A DNA stretch of 64,000 bases from Actinokineospora diospyrosa (GTDB lineage: Bacteria; Actinomycetota; Actinomycetes; Mycobacteriales; Pseudonocardiaceae), in the NCBI RefSeq assembly GCF_024171925.1, contig NZ_JAMTCO010000009.1, positions 62,001-126,000 on the forward strand, written 5' to 3'. Under the pieces are notes generated by a model that worked only from the letters and a program-made list of their open reading frames with translations, made no database searches and was not told the origin of the DNA. Numbering within the stretch: position 1 is the first letter of the stretch; every line of letters begins with the position of its first letter. Both the position numbers and the translations under genes were made by a program. This document shows, one piece after another, positions 56,701-63,784 of this stretch.

Positions 56701-58722
56701 GTGCAGACCACGCCGCGGCGCACCAACGTGGTGATGAGCACGATCAAGGGCTGGTTCGGCAGGCAGCCGGTCCCGTCCACGGTCAAGATCACCACGAGCA
56801 ACGACGTCCGGGTCCGGGTCTGGGAGGCCGACGCGCTGCGCCAGGGCCTGATCACCCTCGCCGACGTCTACACCACCGCGGGCACCGCCCCGCCCGCCGG
56901 TCTCGCCTTCACCCCGGCCGCCGACGGCATCATCCTGCACCCCCAGGGCACCCCCGCGGTCCCGCCGCCCGGCCTGGTCAACCTGGGTGCCGCCGACGTC
57001 CGCGGCCGCACCCTGCGCGTCGAACCCGGCGTCACCCAGAACCAGGTCGTGGACTTCGTCGCTGGTCTGGGCCTCGACCTGCGCCCGCGCACCTTCGTCG
57101 TCCCGCCCGGCAGCGCCTTCACCGCCCAGGACATCGCCGACGCCGTCGCCGCCCGCACCGCGCCGGGGGACGTCGCGGGCACCGCGCTGCAGCCAGACCC
57201 GGTCGTCCCCAACTTCACCCCCACCCCGCGCCGCCGCGGCACACCCGCCGTCCGCACGCCAGCCGTCCGCACACCGGTCTTGCCCGCCAACCAGACCAAC
57301 AACGGCGGATCGTCGTCCTCGCGCGGCCCCGGCCCGTTCACCCCCAGCACCCAGCTCACCACGATCCCCGAGGGGAACGCGCCCGGCGACAACGGCCCGC
57401 CCGGGTCCCAGTCGTTCCAGATGACCACCTTCGCCAGTGGTTCCAACAGCAACCGCCCCACCAACGGCGTCGACGAGGTGACCGGTCCGTGGAACTCAGC
57501 CGATCACATGACGACCCCGGAGGTGAGCCCAGCACCGACCGCAGTGAACTCAAATGGGTCGGACTCCAACGGGTCGCGCGGTACTAAGCGCTCACGCGAA
57601 GACTTCGAGTCGGACTTCGGCGCGGTCACCCACCCGGAGCCACCCGGCACCCGCAGCGTCCAAGACACGCTCACCCCCGCTTCCGCCCAGGACGTGCTCG
57701 CGCTGGAAGCGGTCGTCCCCACCGGCACCCGCTTCACCGACCCCGCCCTGTTCGTAGACCTGGTGAACGGCGACCGGACCACCCCCGGCCGCGACATCAA
57801 CTGCGTCGACGCCGCTGTCTCCTTCCACTCCACCTACCACGGCCAACCACGCGTGGCCGGCATCGGAAACCCCGGCCAGGCCCCGCGCGGCGCCGTCAGC
57901 AAAGCCGCTGAGTGGACCTCTTACGCCCCCGAGTTCGTTGGCACCGGCTCGAAGGCCCTCGGTGACGTCATCGAACGCGTCACAAAGGCGGGCCACGGCG
58001 CCGACGCCATGCTGATCGCCTTCGGTGCCAATGGCGGCCGCGGCCACGCTTGGAACGTGGTCAACCACAACGGCACCGTCTCACTGGTCGACCCCCAGCA
58101 GGGCACCATCGTCCCCGCGACCCCCGACGCGCTGCCCGGTCTCGGTCGCGTCCACGCCATCCCGCTGGACGCGAACAACCAGTTCATCCCCGGCACCCCC
58201 GTGCGCGGCCTCCCCACGGGCCTCCCGTCGGGCATCGCCGACGACTTCGCCGCCATCACCGCCATGCCCAACCCCGACTGGGCTGCGCACGTGGACGAGG
58301 TAGGCCAAGAACTCGACGCCCTTCGAGACTCCGTCGACTCCTCTTTCACCAAGGACCAAGCCGACGCACTGTCGCTGCACCTGAGGGCCGTCGACATCCA
58401 GCGCATGCGCGCGCTGTCCGGCGCCAACGACATCATCACCCTCCGCGGTACCGAGTACACCCTCGTCCCGTACCGCGGCGGCTACCGCTTGGTGTCCGAC
58501 ACCGCGGCGGACCCAGGATTCATGGCCGAAATAGCCGCCTCGATCCTCGGCCGAAGCATTTTCGCGTTGGTCATCGGCGCCGACGCCGAAGCCCCCCAGG
58601 TCCTCGAATTCCCGCCCCGGGGTCGCCCCCTGCCGGTCGACCCGGCGGATTTCGAGTTCGGCTCCGAGTTCGACTCGGAGGTCGACGCGGAAGAGGACGA
58701 GAAAGAGCCGCAGAAGGTATGA
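47719..58722 (+). CDS. Giant T7SS-linked toxin-like protein with two glutamine deamidase (Tox-PL) domains
   Basis: The 3667-aa protein starts with a WXG100-like helical domain (residues 1-110, FHGAAEQAF in the turn), followed by hydrophobic helices to about 200 as in CpnT-like proteins. Then come a Pro/Thr linker, a Q/S/T-rich spacer (about 410-740), and a first papain-like Tox-PL domain (829-968) with Cys847 in INCVDASVAF, His922 in GHAWNVVNQNG and Asp937 in VDAQ. An Ala-rich coiled-coil block (about 1000-1450) and a 1700-residue beta-rich region follow. A second Tox-PL domain near the end has Cys3362, His3443 and Asp3458. Both triads are intact. Such domains deamidate glutamine in target proteins. 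The strong AGGAGGTG fixes the start. Confidence 0.85.
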   Translation: MAMMVPDEVRKLFQVLTGEEWPDANEDKLRALADAWDRAAYRLSGELAPQLRTAVVTIRSNFHGAAEQAFANRMAPYVEGANNYISIADEQFRALAKFLRDLALEVEYIKLVSILSLIMLIAEIAWAIAAAFGTAGASMAWLAARMAIVRWLLKSLLGRLLIKVVQAQIVGIAFQLVIDVVAQLIQFGMGTRTEWNPKYTASAAAVGALGGALTLPLAGFGKAIAHITTSGLDSWLGKIGKDAFDWHKVIPDKITEIGIEAFHETLTEALYKYATEGEFEMNPYSTTSGAVSGTGGVVGGAIGDALAPPKPAPTTKGPQTTPQTRPDGITGDTTGKGGSNPPPSSTSTTTVPTTNVPITTPPTGDRGLGGGNNSGQVGGTGQQGGTGAPGSQQGTGTGGNGVGGASTQAPPVTQPVNQGQGQPVQVGAGQPGQVPQSQNGQPQTPQSQNGQPQNGQGQNGQSQTQQSQTSQSQNGQNGQSQNGQNQGGQGQPSQSQGGQNQSSQSGQSQPGQGQSQNGQSQNSPTQSQSSQTTQSGQTQPGQTQTTTSTSGQQPSNQPGTTQSTTSQSSTQSSNQPAATQSTSQSTTHSTTQSSTTQSSTTQSSTTQSTTSQSTTGQSNQSSTTQSNQQSSTQSSNQTANNQGAKPTTPATTASTTQSTPQSTTQSSTTQSTTAQSTATQSTGNQTSTTQSSSNQALTQGKQPATSTQSSTTQSTSTQSSTTQPSTTQSTTARTTVPSTAKTPTPPGKPVTATASVGGKQPAKSTAKLTKPAPKPVTKPSSTAPTLPKSTPGQAQETATVGTQPVSTKRPRRNPPTSTPKLKPTTGKFQDFRVWVGGINSVKGDINCVDASVAFHSTWRGNPTTAGKDRAGASLASERTGYAPAFLGDGKAALAEVEKRVKRGGHGTDAIVFTTPPGAKDGHAWNVVNQNGEVFHVDAQSGTWSTTGPDAGKVWAIVLDPEGTFVDGDTAFNDTVNESAESQAIGDSFGQRPPNNINTLATQALNATEGHRDAATLSVSRADHAQRSAQAQVYGAAEPHRQAQAAVTATQAVSTPLVQQLNALRGQINTAITTLGLQVQTESGLQQQVDQADQAEDTAGIALDNAQTLLDNAIPANIGTATIARDARQTALDQLVLNHGPLRAQLAQATLTRQGTQTQIANLRLQEAAAHAAARGPQAATTAAAASAVTATQRLGAATTELNHTTGHLATTRTHQQTADQHVTTAAGLVTQIQTESATEILRHNAAQAADLTATTAEQAVARLDQQVGDLTTRINTLRDTVAQAKLDVARDKRAVAAAKAQLAANAGSSSTATPGQSTTTTTPAPAVVDPAIALQETAIGKAEEAIVRQETEIGTLDRQRQGINTQLGTDRPESVRLRGLANTAQLAADQQADAVNTLYTALTTARDNAQLAAQNAAASAQSAANTARNAKDAAADVKTAAKQGDVERGLTLLTDVPFAERIVMEELGDTTAVSNAVGGLFNDHPGVVNQAGQTAANAVVNHLGDIVNQGHEITVDLPNGTTARVLLTGRPKRPGDTRKATTVNAVPNSHPDVVKTKRDDTHNPKAVTSSSNLPVRVPFVSLAPIVDGGLFLRPIGSAGFTMKRSQGMTSNDISRPGVRTGDRPWVETDFEIVATRIGGPIGPVTATVHGGVRVPAVVPTTSAPQPLPAIGRNELTSDAVRIPTAFTDGVATALNTTDHRNEITDLLGSPRVRHMPNNGTITETIGGTQVTITPNGAPQITLIGPSTKVDEQRTGVNPSSAVTKGGDVTAALALAVGKDVPGLQWFVGLFSDFASGRSGGYNRGNESAVERNSSQPELVYQVTRPLTVTANGNQVNDTVTELVTVPVPLARQLNLTLPLHLDPTNVQARTAGNQPYIIGTDDITAVPGKDQMLTFLTNGLDATGQAAVREKFNSDPKTVTAIFNSMHGGEEVTWVADGRLHKLEIYTQVVPPAMSYPSGQAKGTVQDQVTSQRRRTDQMSRNAKLGVGGEVRPTFSGDKPANGNPNAAGTSSQGLPRVVISGTYERNRSSAVGTNGRDGRITAYGGEYRGFDGTLELVVVHRDTPAPNWFRRVIMGGKMTFGPPSADRLVEPTAADVDTARTLNTNAPATAPRVTKQTIPNAVSISAPVDKFAWSDKAMAPSTMTPGLYVGTAPNQPNGTVVVDPVQFGEFAGIEHVRVSPNSTEGLNLVLAKNVQTLPVVNPPANMPAPVTRRSPFMSGTWPSWGTRTLTETNRGAGIPQRQFRYKLSTLTKPGTTAADAVRGFVSQVGRRGAAVLGLNGEKAGPHKLYEPGRLTDMNGAISATATYSSPRVVDVRKDGQLQRRQDGDLVVNNSKHRQFGIEGELAVDAIPRRFHRFGARIRLVFGGNKRWGKGKVSELTPGGRQLYNYKGPTVWMTMDVRYTYTGDVNIRNSIKTSQAESLSVTVDEPDGVLVQVPATTAAELLTQAGLPIPPEVQAVLPAPPAATGNTQHLITDPTNPAYNNYASHGTTTVFNSRLHGPDPLQGVRARLDELGVTGKWQTDVLERITELFSSPRGQISLRDVLADSGVISIPDNDPFYTDVVDIRITSAPTQHAPGIPARPALPNNPLTPNSQTTYSYITTTDSAQETSSYSLAAGLQNDLVVRTAAPKDAQGNVLPGSTAGNLGALLGVGRQVSESETMPGSKTLKPMRLETFEQLDRSTHDMTYALEISRVRIANPAADALTLTAARHFNRNNMATTPVTTHGSVDLVAPKPGSSPAMTAPTTPATFDVLATNPLTLPPTDPNFVQQQYLDPDSMWHIESLGSDTAKAIREVAFAQTSNAPVPVGNGVARADFRTAGNTPSPYTAKGTTSEYALHTLTTGTGLHNGGWSMFSNGSYSTKGIVGAKRTFHDELLDVSVAARFVPGSFTLVPLNNPGKVDHGRETEDITLTGSSRTVTWSRGITASGLGGGTVKDPNDKLTPAPATLQTTPTVGVDSGIGNPESWSNGAFDLTVIAQGGRSYLFNANAEFYVQTTPRRTNVVMSTIKGWFGRQPVPSTVKITTSNDVRVRVWEADALRQGLITLADVYTTAGTAPPAGLAFTPAADGIILHPQGTPAVPPPGLVNLGAADVRGRTLRVEPGVTQNQVVDFVAGLGLDLRPRTFVVPPGSAFTAQDIADAVAARTAPGDVAGTALQPDPVVPNFTPTPRRRGTPAVRTPAVRTPVLPANQTNNGGSSSSRGPGPFTPSTQLTTIPEGNAPGDNGPPGSQSFQMTTFASGSNSNRPTNGVDEVTGPWNSADHMTTPEVSPAPTAVNSNGSDSNGSRGTKRSREDFESDFGAVTHPEPPGTRSVQDTLTPASAQDVLALEAVVPTGTRFTDPALFVDLVNGDRTTPGRDINCVDAAVSFHSTYHGQPRVAGIGNPGQAPRGAVSKAAEWTSYAPEFVGTGSKALGDVIERVTKAGHGADAMLIAFGANGGRGHAWNVVNHNGTVSLVDPQQGTIVPATPDALPGLGRVHAIPLDANNQFIPGTPVRGLPTGLPSGIADDFAAITAMPNPDWAAHVDEVGQELDALRDSVDSSFTKDQADALSLHLRAVDIQRMRALSGANDIITLRGTEYTLVPYRGGYRLVSDTAADPGFMAEIAASILGRSIFALVIGADAEAPQVLEFPPRGRPLPVDPADFEFGSEFDSEVDAEEDEKEPQKV
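48960..49930 (+). repeat. Q/S/T low-complexity repeats inside the giant gene
   Basis: The coding repeats run as irregular SQNGQ and then TTQSST units. They are in frame without interruption and look like a flexible stalk. The DNA repeat CCCAGTCGACC-like units make this stretch prone to slippage and assembly error. Confidence 0.75.
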
Positions 58723-58777
58723 CCGGATGATCCCCGCTCGCCCGCGCCGGGTGATCCGCGGCCGAGGTTGCTTGGAT

Positions 58778-58792
58778 CCCCGCGAAACGGGG
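58778..58792. terminator. Short hairpin after the giant gene
   Basis: CCCCG and CGGGG flank a CGAAA loop, 56 bp after the stop codon. The stem is short, so termination may be partial. Confidence 0.35.
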
Positions 58793-58833
58793 CACATGGA
58801 TCTCGCACGCTCCGACCGCGAGAGAGGGACCCC

Positions 58834-59196
58834 GTGACCGCGCTACTCGACCTGGGCCACCAGCAGCTGACCGCCTACCTGGGCGCGGTCGCCACCGAGG
58901 TCGGCGTCCGGCCGGAGTCGGTCATCGTGCACGCGGGCTCGGCCTGCCTCTGGCTCGACCGCCGGGTCGCCACCCACCCCGGCCGCGACGCCGCCCTGCT
59001 CTGGGACCCCCAGCACGGCTGGTCGCTCGCCGTGGAGACGCACTCCGGCGAGGACCTCATCGTCCTGCGCTACCTGGGCGGGGCCCTGTGCCCCTCGCCG
59101 CGGGCCGTGGCCGGGTTCACCACCGCGGCCCGCCACGGCCTCCCGGTCGGCCACCCCGACCCCCCGACGTCCTTCCCCGTGTCGATCGCCGCCTGA
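58834..59196 (+). CDS. DUF6292-like protein, possible immunity or accessory protein
   Basis: This 120-aa protein has the pattern of the DUF6292 family: LTAYLGAVATEVGVRPESVI, RDAALLWDPQHGWSLAVE and DLIVLRYLGGALCPSPRAVA. Family members are small, cytoplasmic, and common in actinobacteria; their function is not known. It lies 111 bp after the giant toxin gene on the same strand, the place where an immunity gene would be expected. That role is only a positional inference. The GTG start follows GAGAGGGA. Confidence 0.75.
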   Translation: MTALLDLGHQQLTAYLGAVATEVGVRPESVIVHAGSACLWLDRRVATHPGRDAALLWDPQHGWSLAVETHSGEDLIVLRYLGGALCPSPRAVAGFTTAARHGLPVGHPDPPTSFPVSIAA

Positions 59197-59372
59197 CCCG
59201 CGGCTACCAGGCAGACCTCGCCGCCGCGCGCTCCCCGGTGTCCACCACCGCTCGGGAGCGCGACCCACGCCCCACCCGCCCTACTAGGATCCTCGCGACG
59301 ACTCCGCGTTGAGCAGCCAGCGCCGGGCCCATGGTGGGTCGCGGGTCGCATGGATGGCGTTGGAGGCATGGC

Positions 59373-60104
59373 GTGGCTGACGGAGTGGATGACGCTGGGG
59401 GCCTTGCCCAGCAGTTGCTCGGGCTGACCGAAGACCTGCTCGCGGCGGGTTCGTTGGCCGACGTGCTGGAGCGCGTCGTGGTCACCGCCAAGGACGTGGT
59501 GGGCGGTGACCTCGTCAGCGTGACCCTGCGCGCCCCCGACGGCGGGTTCCACACCCCCGCGGGCACCGACCTGGTCGCCGCGGAGCTCGACCGGTTGCAG
59601 TACGAGTTCGGCGAGGGCTGCTGCGTCGAGTGCGCCCTGCCCAGCGGCCCGGCCGCCGCGCACAGCCCCGACCTGGCCGTCGACCAGCGTTGGCCCCGGT
59701 TCGGGCCCGCCGCCGCGCGCCTGGGGTTCCGCTCACTGGCCTCGGTCGCGCTGCTGCCCGACGTGCGCGCGCCCCGGCTCTCCGGCGCGCTCAACGTGTA
59801 CTCCCGCGAGGCGGGCGCCTTCGACGAGTCCGACCGCGACGCGCTGTTGCTGCTGGCCACGCACGCCTCGCTGGCGCTGGCGATGACCGAGGGGGTCACC
59901 CGCGAGCAGTTGCGCGTCGAGCAGCTGCAGGCCGCCCTCGACACCCGCGACGTGATCGGCCAGGCCAAGGGCATCCTCATGGCCCGCCGCCGCATCGACG
60001 CCGACCAGGCCTTCGACGTGCTGCGCCGGACCTCGCAGAACATCAACGTCAAGCTGCGCGACCTGGCCAAGACCCTCGTCGACCGCCACCACCTGCTCGA
60101 CTAG
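59373..60104 (+). CDS. GAF-ANTAR transcription antiterminator
   Basis: The 243-aa protein has a GAF sensor domain (VLERVVVTAKDVVGGDLVSV, LNVYSREAGAFDESDRDALL) and a C-terminal ANTAR RNA-binding domain (ALDTRDVIGQAKGILMARRR, DQAFDVLRRTSQNINVKLRD). ANTAR proteins bind paired RNA hairpins and prevent termination. The GTG start at 59373 is chosen because GGAGG lies six bases upstream. The stop TAG is within the CTAG end of a hairpin repeat. Target RNAs are not evident nearby. Confidence 0.92.
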   Translation: MADGVDDAGGLAQQLLGLTEDLLAAGSLADVLERVVVTAKDVVGGDLVSVTLRAPDGGFHTPAGTDLVAAELDRLQYEFGEGCCVECALPSGPAAAHSPDLAVDQRWPRFGPAAARLGFRSLASVALLPDVRAPRLSGALNVYSREAGAFDESDRDALLLLATHASLALAMTEGVTREQLRVEQLQAALDTRDVIGQAKGILMARRRIDADQAFDVLRRTSQNINVKLRDLAKTLVDRHHLLD

Positions 60105-60166
60105 CGGCTCGACTCAGGGCGTTGGGCGGGTCGAGACATGGTGGACGTTTCGGGTCGCGCCACTAG
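60101..60166. repeat. CTAG-ended inverted-repeat element, copy 3
   Basis: The left end CTAGCGGCTCGACTC and right end GAAACG...GTCGCGCCACTAG are imperfect inverted repeats. The right 45 bp is a close inverted match of the left end of copy 1 at 3443. The TAG at 60102-60104 is the stop codon of the GAF-ANTAR gene. A strong terminator follows at 60178. Confidence 0.7.
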
Positions 60167-60177
60167 GTCCGGGGCGA

Positions 60178-60210
60178 CCGTCCGCCGGGTCGCGGCGACC
60201 CGGCGGACGG
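60178..60210. terminator. Perfect 15-bp hairpin terminator
   Basis: CCGTCCGCCGGGTCG and CGACCCGGCGGACGG pair perfectly around a 3-nt loop (CGG). It ends the GAF-ANTAR transcript just after the CTAG repeat. Confidence 0.85.
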
Positions 60211-60330
60211 CCCTTCCCATGGACCGCCGTGCTGCTGCTTAACACGGTCGGTGCACGGCTCTGGACGCCCCAGTGATACCCATCCGACGATCATCCACAC
60301 CACACCGGTCGCGACCAGTCGGGTAAAGAG

Positions 60331-60348
60331 TTGCAAAAGCCAATGCAA
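60331..60348. promoter_or_regulatory. TTGCA-N8-TGCAA inverted repeat upstream of the M4 protease
   Basis: A perfect 5-bp inverted repeat in an AT-rich patch, followed by CTTAAA. It may be an operator or a second promoter for the protease gene. The gap 60105-60538 holds no gene that I recognise. Confidence 0.3.
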
Positions 60349-60461
60349 TGATACTTAAAACAGCCATTCGATGGTCCTGTTAATGGATTCTCCGGCAATG
60401 TGGGGAAACCGGCCGAAAAGTCCGGAAGAAGCGTCTGGCAACTGGGGAAACGGCCTGTTTA

Positions 60462-60490
60462 TTGACGCTGGAATGGACTGGTCCATACAT
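60462..60490 (+). promoter_or_regulatory. M4 protease promoter with a palindrome in its spacer
   Basis: TTGACG (60462-60467) and ATACAT (60485-60490) are 17 bp apart. The spacer contains the palindrome TGGAC-TG-GTCCA at 60474-60485, ideally placed for a repressor to block polymerase. The start codon lies 49 bp downstream. Confidence 0.5.
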
Positions 60491-60538
60491 TGGCCGTCCG
60501 AGTTCTTCGGTATTCCCTGCATACCAGAGGAGTTTGGT

Positions 60539-62881
60539 GTGAAACGCACCCTTGCCCTCGTGGTGGCCGCGAGCGCGGCCACCCTCGCCGTGTACGCGGT
60601 CACCGGCGCCGCGGGCGCGGCCCAACCCGCGCCCCAGGCGGCCCCCTCCCCGGTGGCGCTCGCGGTCGCCGCCGCCGACAAGGCGGCGGCATCCGGTCTC
60701 GACGCCCTCGCCAAGGGCCCCGACGAGCAGTTCACCCGCCGCGCGGTCTACCAAGGGGGCATCCCCGGCCGCAAAGAGCTGTACTACGTCTCCTACGACC
60801 GCACCTACAAGGGGTTGCCGGTAGTCGGCGGTGACGCCGTAGTGGCCACCGACGCCGCGGGCAACACCCTCGACACCGTCGCCGCCAACCGCGGCGGGCT
60901 CGCCGTGTCGACCAAGGCCAAGCTCACCGCGCAGCAGGCCGAGAAGGTCGCCCGCGCCAAGGTCGCGAAGGTCGACAAGGTCGAGTCCACCACGCTCTCG
61001 GTGTTCGCGGGCGGCCACGGCACCCTGGTCTACGAGACCGTCGTCGCCGGGAGCCGTGCCGACGGTGTCCCGACCCGCCTGCACGTCTTCGTCGACGCCC
61101 AGACCGGCGCCGTGGTCGACTCGGTCGACGACGTGCGCGCGGGCACCGGCACCTCCCAGTGGAACGGCCCGAACCCGCTGACCATCGACACCAGCAACAA
61201 CAGCACCGTCGACAGCACCCGCCCCGGCCTCAGCTGCGTCGACTACTCGACCAAGCAGCCCTTCACCAAGGCCAACAACTCCTTCGGCAACGGCCAGGCC
61301 ACCAGCAAGGAGACCGGCTGCGTCGACGTGCTGTTCTCCACCCAGAAGCAGTGGGGGATGCTCAAGGACTGGCTGGGCCGCAACGGCATCGACGGCAACG
61401 GCCGCGGCGTGCAGGTCCAGGTCGGCCTCAACCAGGTCAACGCCTACTGGACCGGTGACCACATCGAGATCGGTCGCAACCAGGCCAACCAGTGGATCGC
61501 CTCGGTCGACGTCTCCGCGCACGAGCACGGCCACGCGATCGACCAGTACACCCCCGGCGGCGCGGGTCGCGAAGCCGGTCTCGGCGAGGGCACCGGCGAC
61601 ATCTTCGGCGCTCTCACCGAGGCGTACGCCAACGAGCCCTCCCCGTACGACGTCCCCGACTACACGGTCGGCGAGTCGGTCAACCTGGTCGGCAACGGCC
61701 CGATCCGCAACATGGCCAACCCGTCGCAGGTCAACGGCGACCCCAACTGCTACTCCAGCGCCATCCCCAACACCGAGGTCCACGCGGCCGCGGGTCCGTT
61801 GAACCACTGGTTCTACCTGCTCGCCGAGGGCACCAACCCCGGCGGTGGCAAGCCGACCAGCCCGACGTGCAACAGCACCTCGCTGACCGGCATCGGCATC
61901 CAGAACGCGGGCCGCATCTTCTACAACGCGATGCTGCTCAAGACCTCTGGCATGTCCTACGCCAAGTACCGCGTCGCCACTCTCACCGCGGCTAAGAACC
62001 TGGACTCGACCTGCGCGCAGTTCAACGCTGTTAAGGCTGCCTGGAACGCGGTTACCTTGCCCGCCCAGTCCGGCGAGCCCACCTGCACCGGCCAGCCCGG
62101 CAACGAGTTCAGCATCTCGCTGAACCCCACCTCCGGCACCGTCCAGGCGGGCGGCAGCACCACCTCGACCGTCTCGACCGCGACCACCTCCGGTAGCGCG
62201 CAGACCGTCGCGTTGTCCGCCACGGGCCAGCCCAACGGTGTGACCGTCACCTTCAACCCGTCCTCGGTCCAGTCCGGCGCGTCGTCCACGCTGAACATCG
62301 CCGTTGGCTCCGGCGTGGCCGCCGGGACCTACCCGATCACGGTTCGCGGAGCGGGTGCCACCTCGCACACCGTCACCTACAACCTGACCGTGGGCGGACA
62401 GCCCCCGACAGACGACTTCTCGCTCGCGCTCAACCCGACCAGCGGTAGCACTGCCGCGGGCGGTTCTGTGAGCACCACGGTGGGCACCGTCGTCACCACG
62501 GGCGGTTCCCAGAAGGTCAACCTCAGCGCCTCCGGCCTGCCCTCCGGCGCCACCGCGACCTTCACCCCGTCGTCCGTCGCCTCCGGCGAGAACGCGACCC
62601 TCACCATCGCCACGACCGCCGACGCCGCCCCCGGCGACTACTCGGTGACGGTCACCGGCGAGGGCACCGCCTCTCACTCCGCCACCTTCACCCTCACCAT
62701 CACCGGCGGAAACCCGGGTGGCTGCGGCGGCGTCGCCGAATGGAGCTCGTCGCAGTCCTACGTCCCCAACGACGAGGTCTCCTACGGTGGCCACAAGTGG
62801 AAGTCCACTTGGTACTCCACCGGTGCCGAGCCGGGAGCCCCCGGTTCCTGGGCGGTCTGGCAGGATGCTGGCACCTGCTGA
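60539..62881 (+). CDS. Secreted M4 (thermolysin-like) metalloprotease with chitin-binding end
   Basis: The 780-aa protein has a signal peptide ([20 protein letters not shown]), FTP/PepSY-type pro-domains to about residue 190, and the M4 catalytic domain with HEHGH at 328-332 and the third ligand Glu in [14 protein letters not shown]. Then come two immunoglobulin-like repeats ([34 protein letters not shown]) and a CBM5/12-type chitin-binding domain ([20 protein letters not shown]). It should cut proteins bound to chitin or fungal walls. The GTG start follows AGAGGAG. A terminator follows. Confidence 0.95.
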   Translation: MKRTLALVVAASAATLAVYAVTGAAGAAQPAPQAAPSPVALAVAAADKAAASGLDALAKGPDEQFTRRAVYQGGIPGRKELYYVSYDRTYKGLPVVGGDAVVATDAAGNTLDTVAANRGGLAVSTKAKLTAQQAEKVARAKVAKVDKVESTTLSVFAGGHGTLVYETVVAGSRADGVPTRLHVFVDAQTGAVVDSVDDVRAGTGTSQWNGPNPLTIDTSNNSTVDSTRPGLSCVDYSTKQPFTKANNSFGNGQATSKETGCVDVLFSTQKQWGMLKDWLGRNGIDGNGRGVQVQVGLNQVNAYWTGDHIEIGRNQANQWIASVDVSAHEHGHAIDQYTPGGAGREAGLGEGTGDIFGALTEAYANEPSPYDVPDYTVGESVNLVGNGPIRNMANPSQVNGDPNCYSSAIPNTEVHAAAGPLNHWFYLLAEGTNPGGGKPTSPTCNSTSLTGIGIQNAGRIFYNAMLLKTSGMSYAKYRVATLTAAKNLDSTCAQFNAVKAAWNAVTLPAQSGEPTCTGQPGNEFSISLNPTSGTVQAGGSTTSTVSTATTSGSAQTVALSATGQPNGVTVTFNPSSVQSGASSTLNIAVGSGVAAGTYPITVRGAGATSHTVTYNLTVGGQPPTDDFSLALNPTSGSTAAGGSVSTTVGTVVTTGGSQKVNLSASGLPSGATATFTPSSVASGENATLTIATTADAAPGDYSVTVTGEGTASHSATFTLTITGGNPGGCGGVAEWSSSQSYVPNDEVSYGGHKWKSTWYSTGAEPGAPGSWAVWQDAGTC

Positions 62882-62895
62882 TCTGACCTGACCAC

Positions 62896-62941
62896 AAAGG
62901 AAAGGCCCCGCGGGTCCACACAACTGCGGGGCCTTTCCTTT
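62896..62941. terminator. Bidirectional terminator between protease and lipoprotein genes
   Basis: AAAGGAAAGGCCCCGC and its exact complement form a 16-bp stem with a 14-nt loop, with T-rich and A-rich outer ends on both strands. It serves both converging genes. Confidence 0.9.
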
Positions 62942-62943
62942 GC

Positions 62944-63612
62944 CTATAGGCGATCCAACGCCTTCACCGCGACAGGCAAGAGTCGAGCGACGACCTTGTT
63001 GCAGTAGCTGAGCTCGGCCTCCAAGGGCGGACCCTCAAGCACGACGGCGGTGAGCAGGTTCCCCCGCGCGGCCACCGCGCCACACCCTTGAACGGCCGCG
63101 CGGATGTAGCACCAGGAGTACGCCGCGTCGACGTCCGGGAGGGTGGGCAGGATCGCCCCGGTGGACCACTTCCCGTTCTCGCCGAGCAGGCAGGCGTCGG
63201 GAACCTCGGACCGCAGACCGGCCACCAGTTCGTCGGCCCCCTCGTAGGACTCCACGGACTGCATGACATTCACCTTGGCGTCGGTGAGTGTCCACAGCGA
63301 CACCATCTTGGCCACTGGCTCGGTCCCCGAGCACCCAGCCAACAACGCGGCGTCCGTCACCCCCTCGGGCTTCGGCACCCCCGCTTCGGCGAGGTCCGCG
63401 GCGGTGAACGCCGCCTTCACCAACTCGGCGCTGGTGTACGCCTTCGGCACCCTGGACTTCGTGGTTGTCGGCCCACCCGTTGACGTCCCACTCGGTGACG
63501 TCCCACTCGGTGACGGCGCGACCGGTGCCGCCCCCGTCGGCGCCTGGTCACCGGTGGGGGTGCCACATCCCGTGACCACAAGACCGGCGACCAGCACGGC
63601 CAACACCCGCAC
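62944..63612 (-). CDS. Lipoprotein of unknown function
   Basis: The 222-aa product has a lipoprotein signal with the lipobox VTGC (LVAGLVVTGCGTP), then a Ser/Pro/Thr linker and a folded domain with several Cys, likely in disulfides (AGCSGTEPV, PDACLLG, SWCYIRAAVQGCG, LSYCNKVV). The domain is like the sensor-type domains of actinobacterial PknH or LppA relatives, but identity is weak. The GTG at 63612 has a strong AGGAGG. It faces the M4 protease gene. Confidence 0.8.
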   Translation of the reverse strand: MRVLAVLVAGLVVTGCGTPTGDQAPTGAAPVAPSPSGTSPSGTSTGGPTTTKSRVPKAYTSAELVKAAFTAADLAEAGVPKPEGVTDAALLAGCSGTEPVAKMVSLWTLTDAKVNVMQSVESYEGADELVAGLRSEVPDACLLGENGKWSTGAILPTLPDVDAAYSWCYIRAAVQGCGAVAARGNLLTAVVLEGPPLEAELSYCNKVVARLLPVAVKALDRL

Positions 63613-63735
63613 GATTCCTCCTGGGTAACGTAGTTGATCATGGGGACGCGAACGGTAGCGCGCCCCGGTTCCTACCGCGACTGTCCCCGCGCACCACCCC
63701 GGTGCCAACGGCGTTGACATCACGCCATCGGGTGA

Positions 63736-63772
63736 CACCGGGGGTGAGCCGCCCGTCGGCCCACCCCCGGTG
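63736..63772. terminator. Hairpin terminator after the partial secreted-protein gene
   Basis: CACCGGGGGTG and CACCCCCGGTG form a perfect 11-bp stem, just after the stop codon (63785-63787) of the leftward gene. Confidence 0.75.
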
Positions 63773-63784
63773 CTATCAGCTGTG

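Noticed and set aside
60163-60348. 61-codon minus-strand frame starting MHWLLQLFTRL
   Set aside because: The frame runs through a terminator hairpin and the CTAG repeat; no ribosome site and a non-protein-like C-terminus.
60474-60489. DasR (dre) site before the chitin-binding protease
   Set aside because: Only the first half of the consensus matches; the other half does not, so it is kept only as a remark on the palindrome.
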